A stretch of 64,000 nucleotides of DNA, taken from contig NZ_HE997181.1 of assembly GCF_000312425.1 (NCBI RefSeq), positions 71,002-135,001 on the forward strand, given 5' to 3'. The notes beneath the pieces were generated by a model, which was not told the origin of the DNA, made no database searches, and saw only the letters and a list, made by a program, of their open reading frames with translations. Below, piece after piece: positions 38,722-46,996 of this stretch. The DNA comes from Reyranella massiliensis 521. GTDB taxonomy: Bacteria > Pseudomonadota > Alphaproteobacteria > Reyranellales > Reyranellaceae. A program made the position numbers and the translations under genes. Every line of letters begins with the position of its first letter. Position 1 is the stretch's first letter.

Positions 38722-39226
38722 CTCTGCCGGCCGCGACTTCGCGTTGATAGTAGAGCATGTCCAGTTCCGGCGCCGGCTTGCCGAGGCCGGTGAGGATCAC
38801 ATGCGCCTGGCCGCGATGGTGAGTCTGGTGATTGAACCAGTGATCGAGCGCCGGCATCAGCTTCTGCACGAACTCCTCGGGCGAGGAGACGCGGCGATAG
38901 CGGATCACACCCGCCAGTCGCGCGTCGTCTAGATCTTGGATCCAGCCGACGATGCGGCGGTCTTCGGCTTCGCGCGCGGCGCGCAGTTCGTCGAAACGTT
39001 CGTGCAGGATGGTATCCAGCCGGTCGGGCGCAGCGCCTTCGCCGGTGAAGCGCTTCATCCAGATGCGATCTGTGCCCAGCAGATGATTGAGCGTGCCGTG
39101 CATGGACTTGAAGAAGGCACCTCGATCGGCACGGTAGTCGGCATCGGACAGTTGCGCCGCCGCCGCGTACAGACGGCGGTTGGCCCAGGCGTTGTAGCCT
39201 GCGAAAGTCCGGTAGTGTTCCTTCAT
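38714..39226 (-). CDS. DinB family protein
   Basis: A 170-residue helical protein starting MKEHYRTFAGYNAWANRRLY, followed by HGTLNHLLGTDRIWMKRF and FNHQTHHRGQAH. These three blocks with spaced histidines are the metal-binding pattern of the DinB/YfiT four-helix bundle. Members act as thiol-dependent enzymes or are uncharacterised; this one cannot be assigned. The ATG at 39235 (three residues longer) is also possible. It is divergent from pfk by about 100 bases. Confidence 0.85.
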   Translation of the reverse strand: MKEHYRTFAGYNAWANRRLYAAAAQLSDADYRADRGAFFKSMHGTLNHLLGTDRIWMKRFTGEGAAPDRLDTILHERFDELRAAREAEDRRIVGWIQDLDDARLAGVIRYRRVSSPEEFVQKLMPALDHWFNHQTHHRGQAHVILTGLGKPAPELDMLYYQREVAAGRAT

Positions 39227-39323
39227 GGGTGCCATCTTGATGCTGCAACGATGGAGTTCAAGATTGATTGAACCGTTCAAGCTGTCCGCCAATCGGTAGC
39301 CCGTAGTACGCAGGAGTATCTTG

Positions 39324-40397
39324 ATGACCAAGCGAATCGGCATTCTCACGAGCGGCGGCGACTGCGCCGGCCTCAACGCCACGATACGGGCGGTCGCCCT
39401 GCGCGCCCAGCATGGCTATGGCTGGACGACGGTGGGTTTGCGTTATGGAACGCTCGGCCTGCTCGAGCGTCCCGTCGACGCGGTGACTCTCGATCCTGCG
39501 CGGCTGGATGCAGCGCTTGCCCGCCAGGGCGGCACGTTTCTCGGCAGCACCAATCGCGGCGATCCCTTCGCCTTTCCCATGCCGGACGGCAGCAAGAAGG
39601 ATCGCTCGGGCGAGATGGTGGAGGGTCTGAAGCTGCTGGGCCTCGAAGGTCTGATCGGCGTGGGTGGCGACGGCAGCCTGGCGATCCTGCGCCGTCTCCT
39701 GGCGTCATCGGGCATTCCCTTCGTCGGCGTCCCCAAGACCATCGACAACGATGTTGGCTACACGGAACGCGCCGTCGGCTACTCGACGGCGGTCGCCATC
39801 GCCACGGAGGCGCTGGATCGCCTGCAGCCCACCGGCGCCAGCCACGAGCGCACCATGGTGCTGGAGGTGATGGGGCGCGACGCCGGCCATATCGCCATTG
39901 CGGCCGCGATCGCGGGCGGTGCGGACGTCGTGCTGATCCCGGAGGTTCGCTGGCACCTGGAGCGGGTGGTAAGCCGCATCGCCCGCCTGCGGGCGGCCGG
40001 CCGGACCTCTGCACTGGTCGTCGTTGCCGAGGCGGCCGGCCAGTCGGACGAGGCGGCCGACCCTGCCACCGACGCGCCCGACCGCGGCGTGGGCGACTGG
40101 CTGGCCAAGCGCCTGGTCAAGGCCACGGGCGCGGAGGCACGAGCGACGGTGCTGGGGCATGTGCAGCGCGGCGCCATGCCGACGGCCGAGGACCGATTGT
40201 TGGCTGCGGCGTTGGGTGTGCGGGCCGTCGACCTGCTGGCGGAGGGCAAGGCCGACCACATGGTCGCGTGGTGGAATCGTCAGGTGATCGACGTGCCGCT
40301 CGAAAAGGTGGTCGGTAGGTCACAGACTGTCGATCCCGACGGCACGCTGATCCGCACCGCCCGGGCGCTGGACATCTGCCTTGGCGATACGGCCTGA
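39324..40397 (+). CDS. pfk: 6-phosphofructokinase (group III type)
   Basis: A 357-residue glycolytic enzyme. The start TKRIGILTSGGDCAGLNATIRA, the nucleotide site GGDGS (114-118) and the substrate site PKTIDND (137-143), plus MGRDAGHIA, mark the PFK-A family. Gly117 in GGDGS is the ATP-type residue, whereas Lys138 in PKTIDND is the residue common in PPi-type enzymes; this combination defines the mixed group III, usually ATP-dependent. AGGAG precedes the ATG at 39324. No other glycolytic gene is near. Confidence 0.92.
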   Translation: MTKRIGILTSGGDCAGLNATIRAVALRAQHGYGWTTVGLRYGTLGLLERPVDAVTLDPARLDAALARQGGTFLGSTNRGDPFAFPMPDGSKKDRSGEMVEGLKLLGLEGLIGVGGDGSLAILRRLLASSGIPFVGVPKTIDNDVGYTERAVGYSTAVAIATEALDRLQPTGASHERTMVLEVMGRDAGHIAIAAAIAGGADVVLIPEVRWHLERVVSRIARLRAAGRTSALVVVAEAAGQSDEAADPATDAPDRGVGDWLAKRLVKATGAEARATVLGHVQRGAMPTAEDRLLAAALGVRAVDLLAEGKADHMVAWWNRQVIDVPLEKVVGRSQTVDPDGTLIRTARALDICLGDTA

Positions 40398-40424
40398 TCA
40401 GACGACCCTAATCAGACAACAAGG

Positions 40425-41309
40425 TCAGCCGGCAAGATCGGAGCGCGTGATCCAGAACACTTCGCCTTCGCTGAGCTCGGTGTCGAGCCAGAGGAAGGGC
40501 AGGCGGGGATAGGCCGCTTCCAGCGGTTCCCGGCCGCGGCCGATCTCGCAGACCAGGCCACCGTTCTTGGTGAGGTGCTGCGGCGCCTCGGCCAGAATCC
40601 GATGCACCAGGTCGAGCCCGTCCTTGCCGGCGGCCAGCGCCAGGCGTGGCTCGTGCCGGAACTCGGGCGGCAGCTTCGCCATGCCGCCGGCATCGACATA
40701 GGGCGGGTTGCTGATGATGAGATCGTAGCGTCGTCCCACGAGCGGCTTGAACAGGTCACCTCGGTGAACGGAGATGCGATCGCCCAGCCGGTGGGCCGCC
40801 ACGTTGCGCCGCGCCAGCGCCAGCGCCCCGGGCGAAAGGTCGACGGCATCGATCGTGGCGCGTGGGAAGGCGAGTGCGGCCAGAATCGCAAGGCATCCGG
40901 AGCCCGTGCAGAGATCGAGGATACGGCGCGGCTTGGCGACGGGCAGGACGCCGCCGGCCAGCATGTCGCCGATGAAGGAACGTGGGATCAGCGCGCGCTG
41001 GTCGATATGGAAGCGCACGCCCTGCATGTAGGCCGCCCCCAACAGGTAGGGTGCCGGCATGCGCAGGCCGATGCGGGCATCGATCAAGGTGAGGAGCCGC
41101 GCCCGTTCGGCCGGCGTCGGCTTGAGGTCGAGCCAGGGGTCGATGCGGTGGATCGGGAGGCGCAGGGCCTCCAACATCAGGAAGGCGGCCTCGTCCACGG
41201 CGTTGGTCGTGCCGTGGCCATAGCTGAGCCTTGCCTGGCGGAAGCGGCGGACCGCGAAATGGAAGAAGTCACCCAGTGTGACGAGAGAGGGTTTGTTAGC
41301 CTGCGCCAT
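40425..41309 (-). CDS. prmB: ribosomal protein L3 glutamine methyltransferase PrmB
   Basis: A 294-residue SAM-dependent methyltransferase. The SAM motif ILDLCTGSGCLAI and the catalytic SNPPYVD are the signature of the HemK/PrmB group, and the N-terminal helical domain with YGHGTTNAVDEAAFL is the PrmB rather than PrmC version. It methylates a glutamine of protein L3 during 50S assembly. It converges on pfk with 27 bases between and is divergent from the frameshifted thioredoxin-like gene. Confidence 0.93.
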   Translation of the reverse strand: MAQANKPSLVTLGDFFHFAVRRFRQARLSYGHGTTNAVDEAAFLMLEALRLPIHRIDPWLDLKPTPAERARLLTLIDARIGLRMPAPYLLGAAYMQGVRFHIDQRALIPRSFIGDMLAGGVLPVAKPRRILDLCTGSGCLAILAALAFPRATIDAVDLSPGALALARRNVAAHRLGDRISVHRGDLFKPLVGRRYDLIISNPPYVDAGGMAKLPPEFRHEPRLALAAGKDGLDLVHRILAEAPQHLTKNGGLVCEIGRGREPLEAAYPRLPFLWLDTELSEGEVFWITRSDLAG

Positions 41310-41349
41310 GTGATCCTAGATTAGCCTGTCTGCCGTCCTTGGAGTGATC

Positions 41350-41737
41350 ATGAATCGTCGCGCCTTTTTCGTTGCCGGCCTGCTCGCCTCGACGGTGCTG
41401 GGGCCGGCGCGGGCGGCGTCGGAGATCAAGGTGATCTACGTGGGCGGCTGGGATTGCCAGCCCTGCTCGAACTGGAAGAACCAGTACAAGGCGGCCTGGC
41501 TCGCGTCGCCGGAATTCAAGAAGGTGACCTGGGTCGAGGTCGATCCCCCCCAAGCTCAAGGAGGCCTACCAGGAGCGCTACTGGCTAGGTGATCTCAAGC
41601 CGATCCTCGATCAGCTCCCGCGCAAGACCGGCACGCCGCGTTTCCTGATCGTGCAGGACGGCAAGATCGTGTCGAACGAGTTTGGCACCAACAAATGGAC
41701 ACAGACCATGTCTGATCTTCACAAGATTCTGCACTAG
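41350..41737 (+). pseudogene. thioredoxin-like secreted protein, frameshifted at a C-run
   Basis: The N-terminus has a signal peptide with a twin-arginine start (MNRRAFFVAGLL) and a thioredoxin-like active site GGWDCQPCSNW. The frame fails at seven C bases (41545-41551): with six it would continue DPPKLKEAYQERYW and run in frame to the stop at 41737, ending SDLHKILH, giving about 128 residues. As written, it stops early at 41592 with an unrelated tail. So this is either a sequencing error, a real recent mutation, or phase variation at the homopolymer. The CoA-transferase gene starts four bases after the restored stop. Confidence 0.8.
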
Positions 41738-41741
41738 CACC

Positions 41742-42884
41742 ATGGCAGGCGCTCTCGACGGGTTGGTCGTTCTCGACCTCACCACCCATCTCTCCGGTCC
41801 TTTCTGCGGCATGCAGCTTGCCGATCTCGGGGCCGACGTCATCAAGATCGAAAGCCCGCAGGGTGACGCCATGCGCGGCGCGCCGCCCTTTGTCGAAGGC
41901 GAGTCGGCGCCCTTCATGCTGTGGAACCGCAACAAGCGGGGCCTCAAGCTCGACCTCAAGGACAAGGACGATCTCGCCACCTTCTGGGAGCTGGTCGATG
42001 GCGCCGACGTCGTGCTGGAAAATTTCCGGCCCGGCGTGATGAAGCGACTGGGCCTTGGCTGGGAGGCGCTGCACGCGCGCAATCCGCGGCTGGTGCTGGG
42101 CTCGATCTCGGGTTTCGGCCAGACCGGCCCCTATGCCGGCCGCGGCGGCTTCGACCTGATGATCCAGGCTATGTCCGGCCTGATGTCGGTGACCGGCCCC
42201 AAGGACGGTCCGCCCTACCGCATCCCGCTGGCCATCTCAGACGTCGGCGCGGGCCTTTATCTCACCATCGGCGTACTGTCGGCCCTCCAGGCACGGCACA
42301 AGACCGGCGAGGGCCAGTGGGTCGAGACCTCCTTGCTCGAGTCGACCGTGTCGCTGGGCGTCTACGAGGCCGCAAATTACTTCGCCAACGGCAAGCGGCC
42401 GGAGAAGCTCGGCCAGGCCCATCGCGGTTCCTCGCCCTATCAGGTGTTCCAGACCAGCGACGGCTGGCTGACCATCGGTGGAGCGCAGCAGAATTTCTTC
42501 CGCAGGCTTTGCGCGCTGATCGGCAAGCCGGAACTCGCCGACGATCCGCGCTTCAAGGCCAATGCCGACCGCGTGCGCAACAATGAGCTGATTGTGGGGC
42601 TGTTGCAGGAAGAGGTGCGCAAACGCAGTACGGCCGACTGGATGGCGATCCTCGAAGCCGAGGGCATCCCCGCCGGGCCTGTGCTGCACCACGACGAAGT
42701 GTTCGCCGATCCGCAGATCCTGGCCCGCGGCATGGTGGCGGAAGTCGACCATGCCAAGGCTGGCCGCCAGAAAACGCTGGGCGTGCCGCTCAAGCTCTCG
42801 GCAACTCCCGGAAGTGTCCGTCGTGCCGCGCCGACACTCGGCCAGCACGACGGTGAAATCCGGAAGAAGAAGCCGCGGTCCTAG
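41742..42884 (+). CDS. CaiB/BaiF family CoA-transferase
   Basis: A 380-residue class III CoA-transferase. It starts LDGLVVLDLTTHLSGPFCGMQLADLGADVIKIE, the family signature, and has the catalytic Asp in RGGFDLMIQAMSGLMSVTG (near residue 145) and TSLLESTVSLGVYEA. These enzymes move CoA between acids; the substrate is unknown. The ATG at 41742 is four bases after the thioredoxin-like frame. Its end overlaps the converging small lipoprotein gene by four bases. Confidence 0.92.
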   Translation: MAGALDGLVVLDLTTHLSGPFCGMQLADLGADVIKIESPQGDAMRGAPPFVEGESAPFMLWNRNKRGLKLDLKDKDDLATFWELVDGADVVLENFRPGVMKRLGLGWEALHARNPRLVLGSISGFGQTGPYAGRGGFDLMIQAMSGLMSVTGPKDGPPYRIPLAISDVGAGLYLTIGVLSALQARHKTGEGQWVETSLLESTVSLGVYEAANYFANGKRPEKLGQAHRGSSPYQVFQTSDGWLTIGGAQQNFFRRLCALIGKPELADDPRFKANADRVRNNELIVGLLQEEVRKRSTADWMAILEAEGIPAGPVLHHDEVFADPQILARGMVAEVDHAKAGRQKTLGVPLKLSATPGSVRRAAPTLGQHDGEIRKKKPRS

Positions 42885-43210
42885 CGCCAGCGCCGCTGGT
42901 ACTTGTCGGGAACACCGTCGCCGTTCTTGTCCCGATCATAGCGGTCCGGAATGCCGTCGCCGTCGCGATCGCGCCGGTGGCGATGATACTGCGGCGCCGG
43001 CGTGTAGTAGGTCGCCGGCTGATAGTAGGTCGGCTGGCTGCGATAGTAGGTAGGCTGGCTGTAGTAGCTGTTGGCGTAGGTCGGATACCTGTATCCGGAC
43101 GAATAACCCGGGCTGTAGCCGTAGGTCGTCGGATAGGAACCCGACTGTTCGACGCATCCCGCCGTTACGACCAGCAGACCGGCGGCAGCGAGCCACTTCG
43201 CGTTGCGCAT
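42881..43210 (-). CDS. small Tyr/Ser/Pro-rich lipoprotein with DxDxDG motifs
   Basis: A 109-residue protein: signal peptide with lipobox VVTAGC (Cys about 19), a low-complexity Tyr-rich stretch of YYxQPTYY-like repeats, then two calcium-loop-like motifs DRDGDGIPDRYD and DKNGDGVPDKYQ, as in thrombospondin type 3 repeats. It is clearly paralogous to the next gene upstream. Both motifs end in a basic tail. It is likely an outer-membrane lipoprotein exposing a short calcium-binding end; the role is not known. Confidence 0.75.
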   Translation of the reverse strand: MRNAKWLAAAGLLVVTAGCVEQSGSYPTTYGYSPGYSSGYRYPTYANSYYSQPTYYRSQPTYYQPATYYTPAPQYHRHRRDRDGDGIPDRYDRDKNGDGVPDKYQRRWR

Positions 43211-43306
43211 CCAATCCCTCCACCGAGAAAAGCCCATGATGAATGAAACGCATCGACGATGGCGTGGCAGCGGCGCAACTGAGATTTGTTGAAGGCACGC
43301 AGACGC

Positions 43307-43343
43307 AAAAAAACCGGCTCCCATTGGGGAGCCGGCTTCTTTG
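43307..43343 (-). terminator. terminator of the upstream small lipoprotein gene
   Basis: On the minus strand CCGGCTCCC-(CAAT)-GGGAGCCGG is followed by a run of seven T. It separates the two paralogous lipoprotein genes. Confidence 0.88.
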
Positions 43344-43352
43344 ATGGGAACG

Positions 43353-43646
43353 TTACCGGCGCTGATAGCGGTCCGGCACGCCGTCGCCGTTGGCGTCGCG
43401 ATCGTAACGGTTGGGAACGCCGTCGCGATCATAGTCGCCGTTCGGGCCGCGGCGCGGCGCCTGGTTGTAGTAGCCGGGCTGATAGGCGTTGGCATTGCTG
43501 TAGTAAGTGCCGTTGCGCCAGTAGCCGCTGTTGGAGCTGTAGTTGTTCGAGCTATAGTTCGGATAGCCGTAACCCGCGGTCTGGTTGCACGCGGCAGTTA
43601 GTGCACCGAGTGCGACGGCCGCGACCACGATCATGATCCTGCTCAT
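43353..43646 (-). CDS. small Tyr/Asn-rich lipoprotein with DxDxDG motifs (paralogue)
   Basis: A 97-residue protein with lipobox LTAAC (Cys about 20), a Tyr/Asn/Ser-rich middle of YSSN-like units, and the motifs DYDRDGVPNRYD and DANGDGVPDRYQ at the end. Layout and ending (DGVPDRYQRR) match the neighbouring 42881-43210 product. The ATG at 43646 has GGAGG at good spacing and a strong terminator follows, so it is a single-gene unit and well expressed in appearance. Function unknown. Confidence 0.75.
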   Translation of the reverse strand: MSRIMIVVAAVALGALTAACNQTAGYGYPNYSSNNYSSNSGYWRNGTYYSNANAYQPGYYNQAPRRGPNGDYDRDGVPNRYDRDANGDGVPDRYQRR

Positions 43647-43755
43647 CTTACCTCCGTTGGGATTTCGGACCCGCCCTGGAGGCGGGACTTCCCACACAAC
43701 GAGGTAAGCAGCCCGAGGTGGCACCACACGGGCGAAAAGATGAAGTTCTGTAAAG

Positions 43756-43789
43756 CGCACGGCACTGGCAACCCTGCCAGCACCGTGCG
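43756..43789 (-). terminator. hairpin after the amidase gene
   Basis: CGCACGG-CA-CTGGCA and TGCCAG-CA-CCGTGCG form a long stem interrupted by one internal mismatch, just after the amidase stop. On the minus strand only a weak CTTT follows, so termination may be partial. Confidence 0.5.
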
Positions 43790-43799
43790 TTATCGGACG

Positions 43800-45323
43800 C
43801 TACAGGGCGCCGGGAGCGGGGCCGCGCGATACCTTGGCGTTGAGCTTCGGCGGATGCGTCACGATCGACTTCAGCGCCGGCGTCGGCTTCTTGAGCTTGG
43901 CGAGATTCGGCATCGGCCGCGCCAGGCCCGGGATGCTCTTGAAGGCCTGCTCCATCGCGTGGGCGGCGCCCAGCACTTCGCCGTCGCCGCGGAAACGGCC
44001 GATCACTTGCAGGCCGAACGGCATCTTGTTGTGATCGAGGCCGCAGGGCAGCGACACCGCCGGATTGGTGGCCAGCGACACGAAATAGACCGACGCCATC
44101 CAGTGGTAGTAGTTGCGCAGCTTCTTGCCGTCCATCTGGTCGATGTAGAGCTGCTTCCAGGGGAAGGGCGAGAAGCCGACTGTCGGCCCCAGCACCAGAT
44201 CGTAGTCGCGGTAGAGGTCCTGGAACTTCCGGAAGATGCGCGTCTGTTCGCCATGCGCCCAGGCGAAGTCGGCCAGGCTCAGCTTCGCGCCGATCTCGTA
44301 GTTGGCGACGATGTTGGGGCCGAGCATCTTGCGGTTGTTGGTGTAGGCGTCGTGATAGCGCGACAGGAAGCTCACGGCGCGTACCACGTCGAAGCAGCGA
44401 TCGGCCTCGCCGTAGTCGACCTCGACCTTATCGAGCGAGCGGAAGAGCGGCTTCATCGCCTTGATCTTCTCGCGCATCGTCGAGCGGATACCCTTCTCGA
44501 CGGGCGCGCCGCTGAAATCCTCGGTCCAGGCCACGCGCAGGCTGCCGAGATCGACCGGCCAGGGTTCGGCAAACGCCGCCCCGTCGATCGGGAACGACAG
44601 GGGGTCTTGATCGTGCTGACCGATCTGCGTGGCATAGAGCAGACAAGTGTCGGCCACCGTGCGGCCCATCGGGCCCAGCACCGAAATCGGCGTCCAGCCC
44701 ATGGAGCGACGTTCGACGGCGACCATGCCGGGCGAGGGGCGGAAGCCCACGATGCCGCAATAGGCGGCGGGATTGCGCAGCGAGCCGCCGGTGTCGGAGC
44801 CGGTGCAGACCGGCAGGAGGTCGGTCGCCAGCGCCGCTGCCGAGCCGCCCGACGAGCCGCCGGCATTCAGGGTCGTATTGAAGGGGTTGCCTGTGGCGCC
44901 CCACACCGGATTGCGGCTGTTCGAGCCCGCGCCGAATTCCGGCACGTTGGTCTTGCCCACGACGATCGCACCGTTAGTGCGTACGCGGTTCACCATCACG
45001 TTGTCGTAGTTCGGCACGTAGTCGCGATAGAGCGGCGACCCGTAGGTGGTGAGGAGGTCCTTCGTCTCTTCGAGGTCCTTGATGCCGGTCGGCAGGCCAT
45101 GGAGCAGCGGCAACTCCTCGCCGCGGCGCACCGCGGTCTCGGCGGCCTTCGCCTCCTTGCGCGCGCGGGCCACGCACATTGCCGTCACGGCATTCACGGC
45201 CGGGTTCACTTCCTCGATCTGACCGAGGCAGGCCTCGAGCAATTCGACCGGCGAAATCTCCTTGGTGCCGATGCGACGACGCATCTCGACTGCAGACAGC
45301 GAAACCAGCTCTTGCTTTGACAT
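43800..45323 (-). CDS. amidase signature family enzyme
   Basis: A 507-residue hydrolase of the amidase signature family. The Ser-cisSer-Lys triad is seen as Lys82 (TGIKDLE), Ser157/158 in GGSSGGS and Ser181 in SDTGGSLRNPA. No signal peptide, so cytoplasmic. It hydrolyses an amide or ester of unknown identity; the missing partner genes exclude a GatCAB role. I place the start at the ATG 45323 (MSKQELVSLS). It is divergent from the thiolase operon with 59 bases between, suggesting a shared catabolic theme. Confidence 0.9.
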   Translation of the reverse strand: MSKQELVSLSAVEMRRRIGTKEISPVELLEACLGQIEEVNPAVNAVTAMCVARARKEAKAAETAVRRGEELPLLHGLPTGIKDLEETKDLLTTYGSPLYRDYVPNYDNVMVNRVRTNGAIVVGKTNVPEFGAGSNSRNPVWGATGNPFNTTLNAGGSSGGSAAALATDLLPVCTGSDTGGSLRNPAAYCGIVGFRPSPGMVAVERRSMGWTPISVLGPMGRTVADTCLLYATQIGQHDQDPLSFPIDGAAFAEPWPVDLGSLRVAWTEDFSGAPVEKGIRSTMREKIKAMKPLFRSLDKVEVDYGEADRCFDVVRAVSFLSRYHDAYTNNRKMLGPNIVANYEIGAKLSLADFAWAHGEQTRIFRKFQDLYRDYDLVLGPTVGFSPFPWKQLYIDQMDGKKLRNYYHWMASVYFVSLATNPAVSLPCGLDHNKMPFGLQVIGRFRGDGEVLGAAHAMEQAFKSIPGLARPMPNLAKLKKPTPALKSIVTHPPKLNAKVSRGPAPGAL

Positions 45324-45382
45324 TCTTCCCCCTTCGCTCGGGAAGGAGCTTAGGGCACGATGCGCGCCGGAGGAAATCAAAC

Positions 45383-46543
45383 ATGGTGCATCCGCTTCGG
45401 GAGAAGGCGGCCGTTAGTGGCATCGGTGAAACCGCGTATACGCGCGGCACGCATAAGAGTGCGTTGGCTCTGCAACTCGAGGCGAGCCTCGCGGCGATCG
45501 CCGACGCCGGCCTCAGCCCCCGCGATATCGACGGCGTCATCCCCTATTTTCCAGGCGGTGGTATCGCCGAGGATTTCATCGCCAACCTCGGGCTGCCCGA
45601 CCTCAAGCTGTCGCTGTTCGTGCCGATGGGCGGCGCCACCTGCGTGGCGGCCATCCAGAGCGCCGCCATGGCGGTGGCGTCCGGCGTCTGCAACAACGTA
45701 CTGATCGCCGTCGGCCGTACCGGCTACTCGGGCGCCCGGGTCAGCACCCGGCTGCAGCAGTTCCCGCAATTCGCGCTGGCGGCCGAATTCGAGGCGCCGA
45801 TCGGCATCTTTGCCCCCGCGCAGCTCTATGCCCCGGGCGCACGCCGCCACATGGAGCTCTACGGCACCACCGAGCGGCACTTCGCCGAAGTCGCCGTCGT
45901 GACGCGCCAGCACGCCATCCTCAATGGCAATGTCGTGATGAACAAGCCGCTCACGGTCGAGGACCATCATGCCTCGCGCATGATCTCCGATCCGTTCCGG
46001 CTGTTCGACTGCAGCCTGGAGAGCGACGGCGGTGCGGCCATCGTCGTGAGCCGCAGCGACCGGGCACGTGACCTGAAGAAGCCATTGGTCACCATCATGG
46101 GCGTGGCCGAGGGGCATCCCGAATCGCCGGCCTCGATTGCGCAGCGGCCGGACCTGCTGGAGTTCGGCCTCGCCAAGTCTGCCCCGCGTGCCTACGAGAT
46201 GGCCGGCGTCGGTCCGAAGGACATCGACGTTGCCGAGATCTACGACTGCTTCACGTTCACGGTGATCAACCAGCTCGAGCTCCTGGGTTTCTGCAAGAAG
46301 GGCGAGGGCGGGCCGTTCATCATGAATGGCCGCATTGCGCTCGGCGGCGAACTGCCGATCAACACGCATGGCGGGCTCCTGAGCCAGGGTCACGTCGTGG
46401 GCCTCAACCACGTGATCGAGCTGACTCGTCAGCTCCGCCGCGAGGCGGGCAAGGCGCAGGTCAAGGATGCCGAAGTCGGCCTCGTTACCGGTTACGGCGA
46501 CATGGGCGATGGTTCGATCGCGATCCTGAGGAGGGCGGCATGA
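45383..46543 (+). CDS. thiolase family protein (acetyl-CoA acetyltransferase/SCP-x-like)
   Basis: A 386-residue protein of the thiolase fold, of the lipid-transfer/SCP-x-like branch that normally pairs with an OB-fold protein. Visible parts are AAVSGIGETAYTRG at the start, MGGATCVAAIQSAAMAVASG around the nucleophile position, AEIYDCFTFTVINQLE, and NTHGGLLSQGHVVG near the end. Such proteins act in side-chain cleavage of sterols and aromatic CoA esters (aldolase or thiolase). GGAGGA precedes the ATG at 45383. It overlaps the OB-fold gene by four bases. Confidence 0.88.
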   Translation: MVHPLREKAAVSGIGETAYTRGTHKSALALQLEASLAAIADAGLSPRDIDGVIPYFPGGGIAEDFIANLGLPDLKLSLFVPMGGATCVAAIQSAAMAVASGVCNNVLIAVGRTGYSGARVSTRLQQFPQFALAAEFEAPIGIFAPAQLYAPGARRHMELYGTTERHFAEVAVVTRQHAILNGNVVMNKPLTVEDHHASRMISDPFRLFDCSLESDGGAAIVVSRSDRARDLKKPLVTIMGVAEGHPESPASIAQRPDLLEFGLAKSAPRAYEMAGVGPKDIDVAEIYDCFTFTVINQLELLGFCKKGEGGPFIMNGRIALGGELPINTHGGLLSQGHVVGLNHVIELTRQLRREAGKAQVKDAEVGLVTGYGDMGDGSIAILRRAA

Positions 46544-46965
46544 GCACTGCAGTAACGCCGCCGGCACCGGAACGTCCGATGCCGACGCCGACGCGCGAGA
46601 GCCAGCCGCACTGGGATGGTTTGCGCGAAGGCCGTTTCCTGCTGCAGCACTGCTCGGCCTGCGGCAAGGTCCGGCACTATCCGCGGCCGGTCTGCCCGCA
46701 CTGCTTCTCGATGGAGAGCGAGTTCAAGGAAGCCCCGACGGGCGGCACGATCCACACCTGGACGGTGTGCCACCATCCGTTCAACTTCTTCTTCAAGGCG
46801 GCCGTGCCCTATATCGTGGCGCTGGTCGACATGGACGCCGGCGTGCGGGTCAATGCACCGCTCAGAGGCGTCGCCGAAGCCGACATCAAGATCGGCCAGC
46901 GCGTGAAGCTTGCCTTCGAGCCGGTCAACAAAGAGGTGACGTTGCCGTTCTTCGTGGCGGAGTAG
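46540..46965 (+). CDS. Zn-ribbon OB-fold protein (DUF35 type), thiolase partner
   Basis: A 141-residue protein with a zinc ribbon formed by Cys38, Cys41, Cys52 and Cys55 (CSACG...CPHC) followed by an OB-fold (GGTIHTWTVCHHPFN to KLAFEP). In known systems this partner forms a complex with the thiolase-like protein and binds acyl-CoA. The ATGA overlap with the thiolase gene and the consistent pairing make the assignment firm at family level. The solute-binding gene follows 31 bases later. Confidence 0.88.
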   Translation: MSTAVTPPAPERPMPTPTRESQPHWDGLREGRFLLQHCSACGKVRHYPRPVCPHCFSMESEFKEAPTGGTIHTWTVCHHPFNFFFKAAVPYIVALVDMDAGVRVNAPLRGVAEADIKIGQRVKLAFEPVNKEVTLPFFVAE

Positions 46966-46996
46966 CGTCAGCGGACAAGAATCTGGGAGGAAGAGG

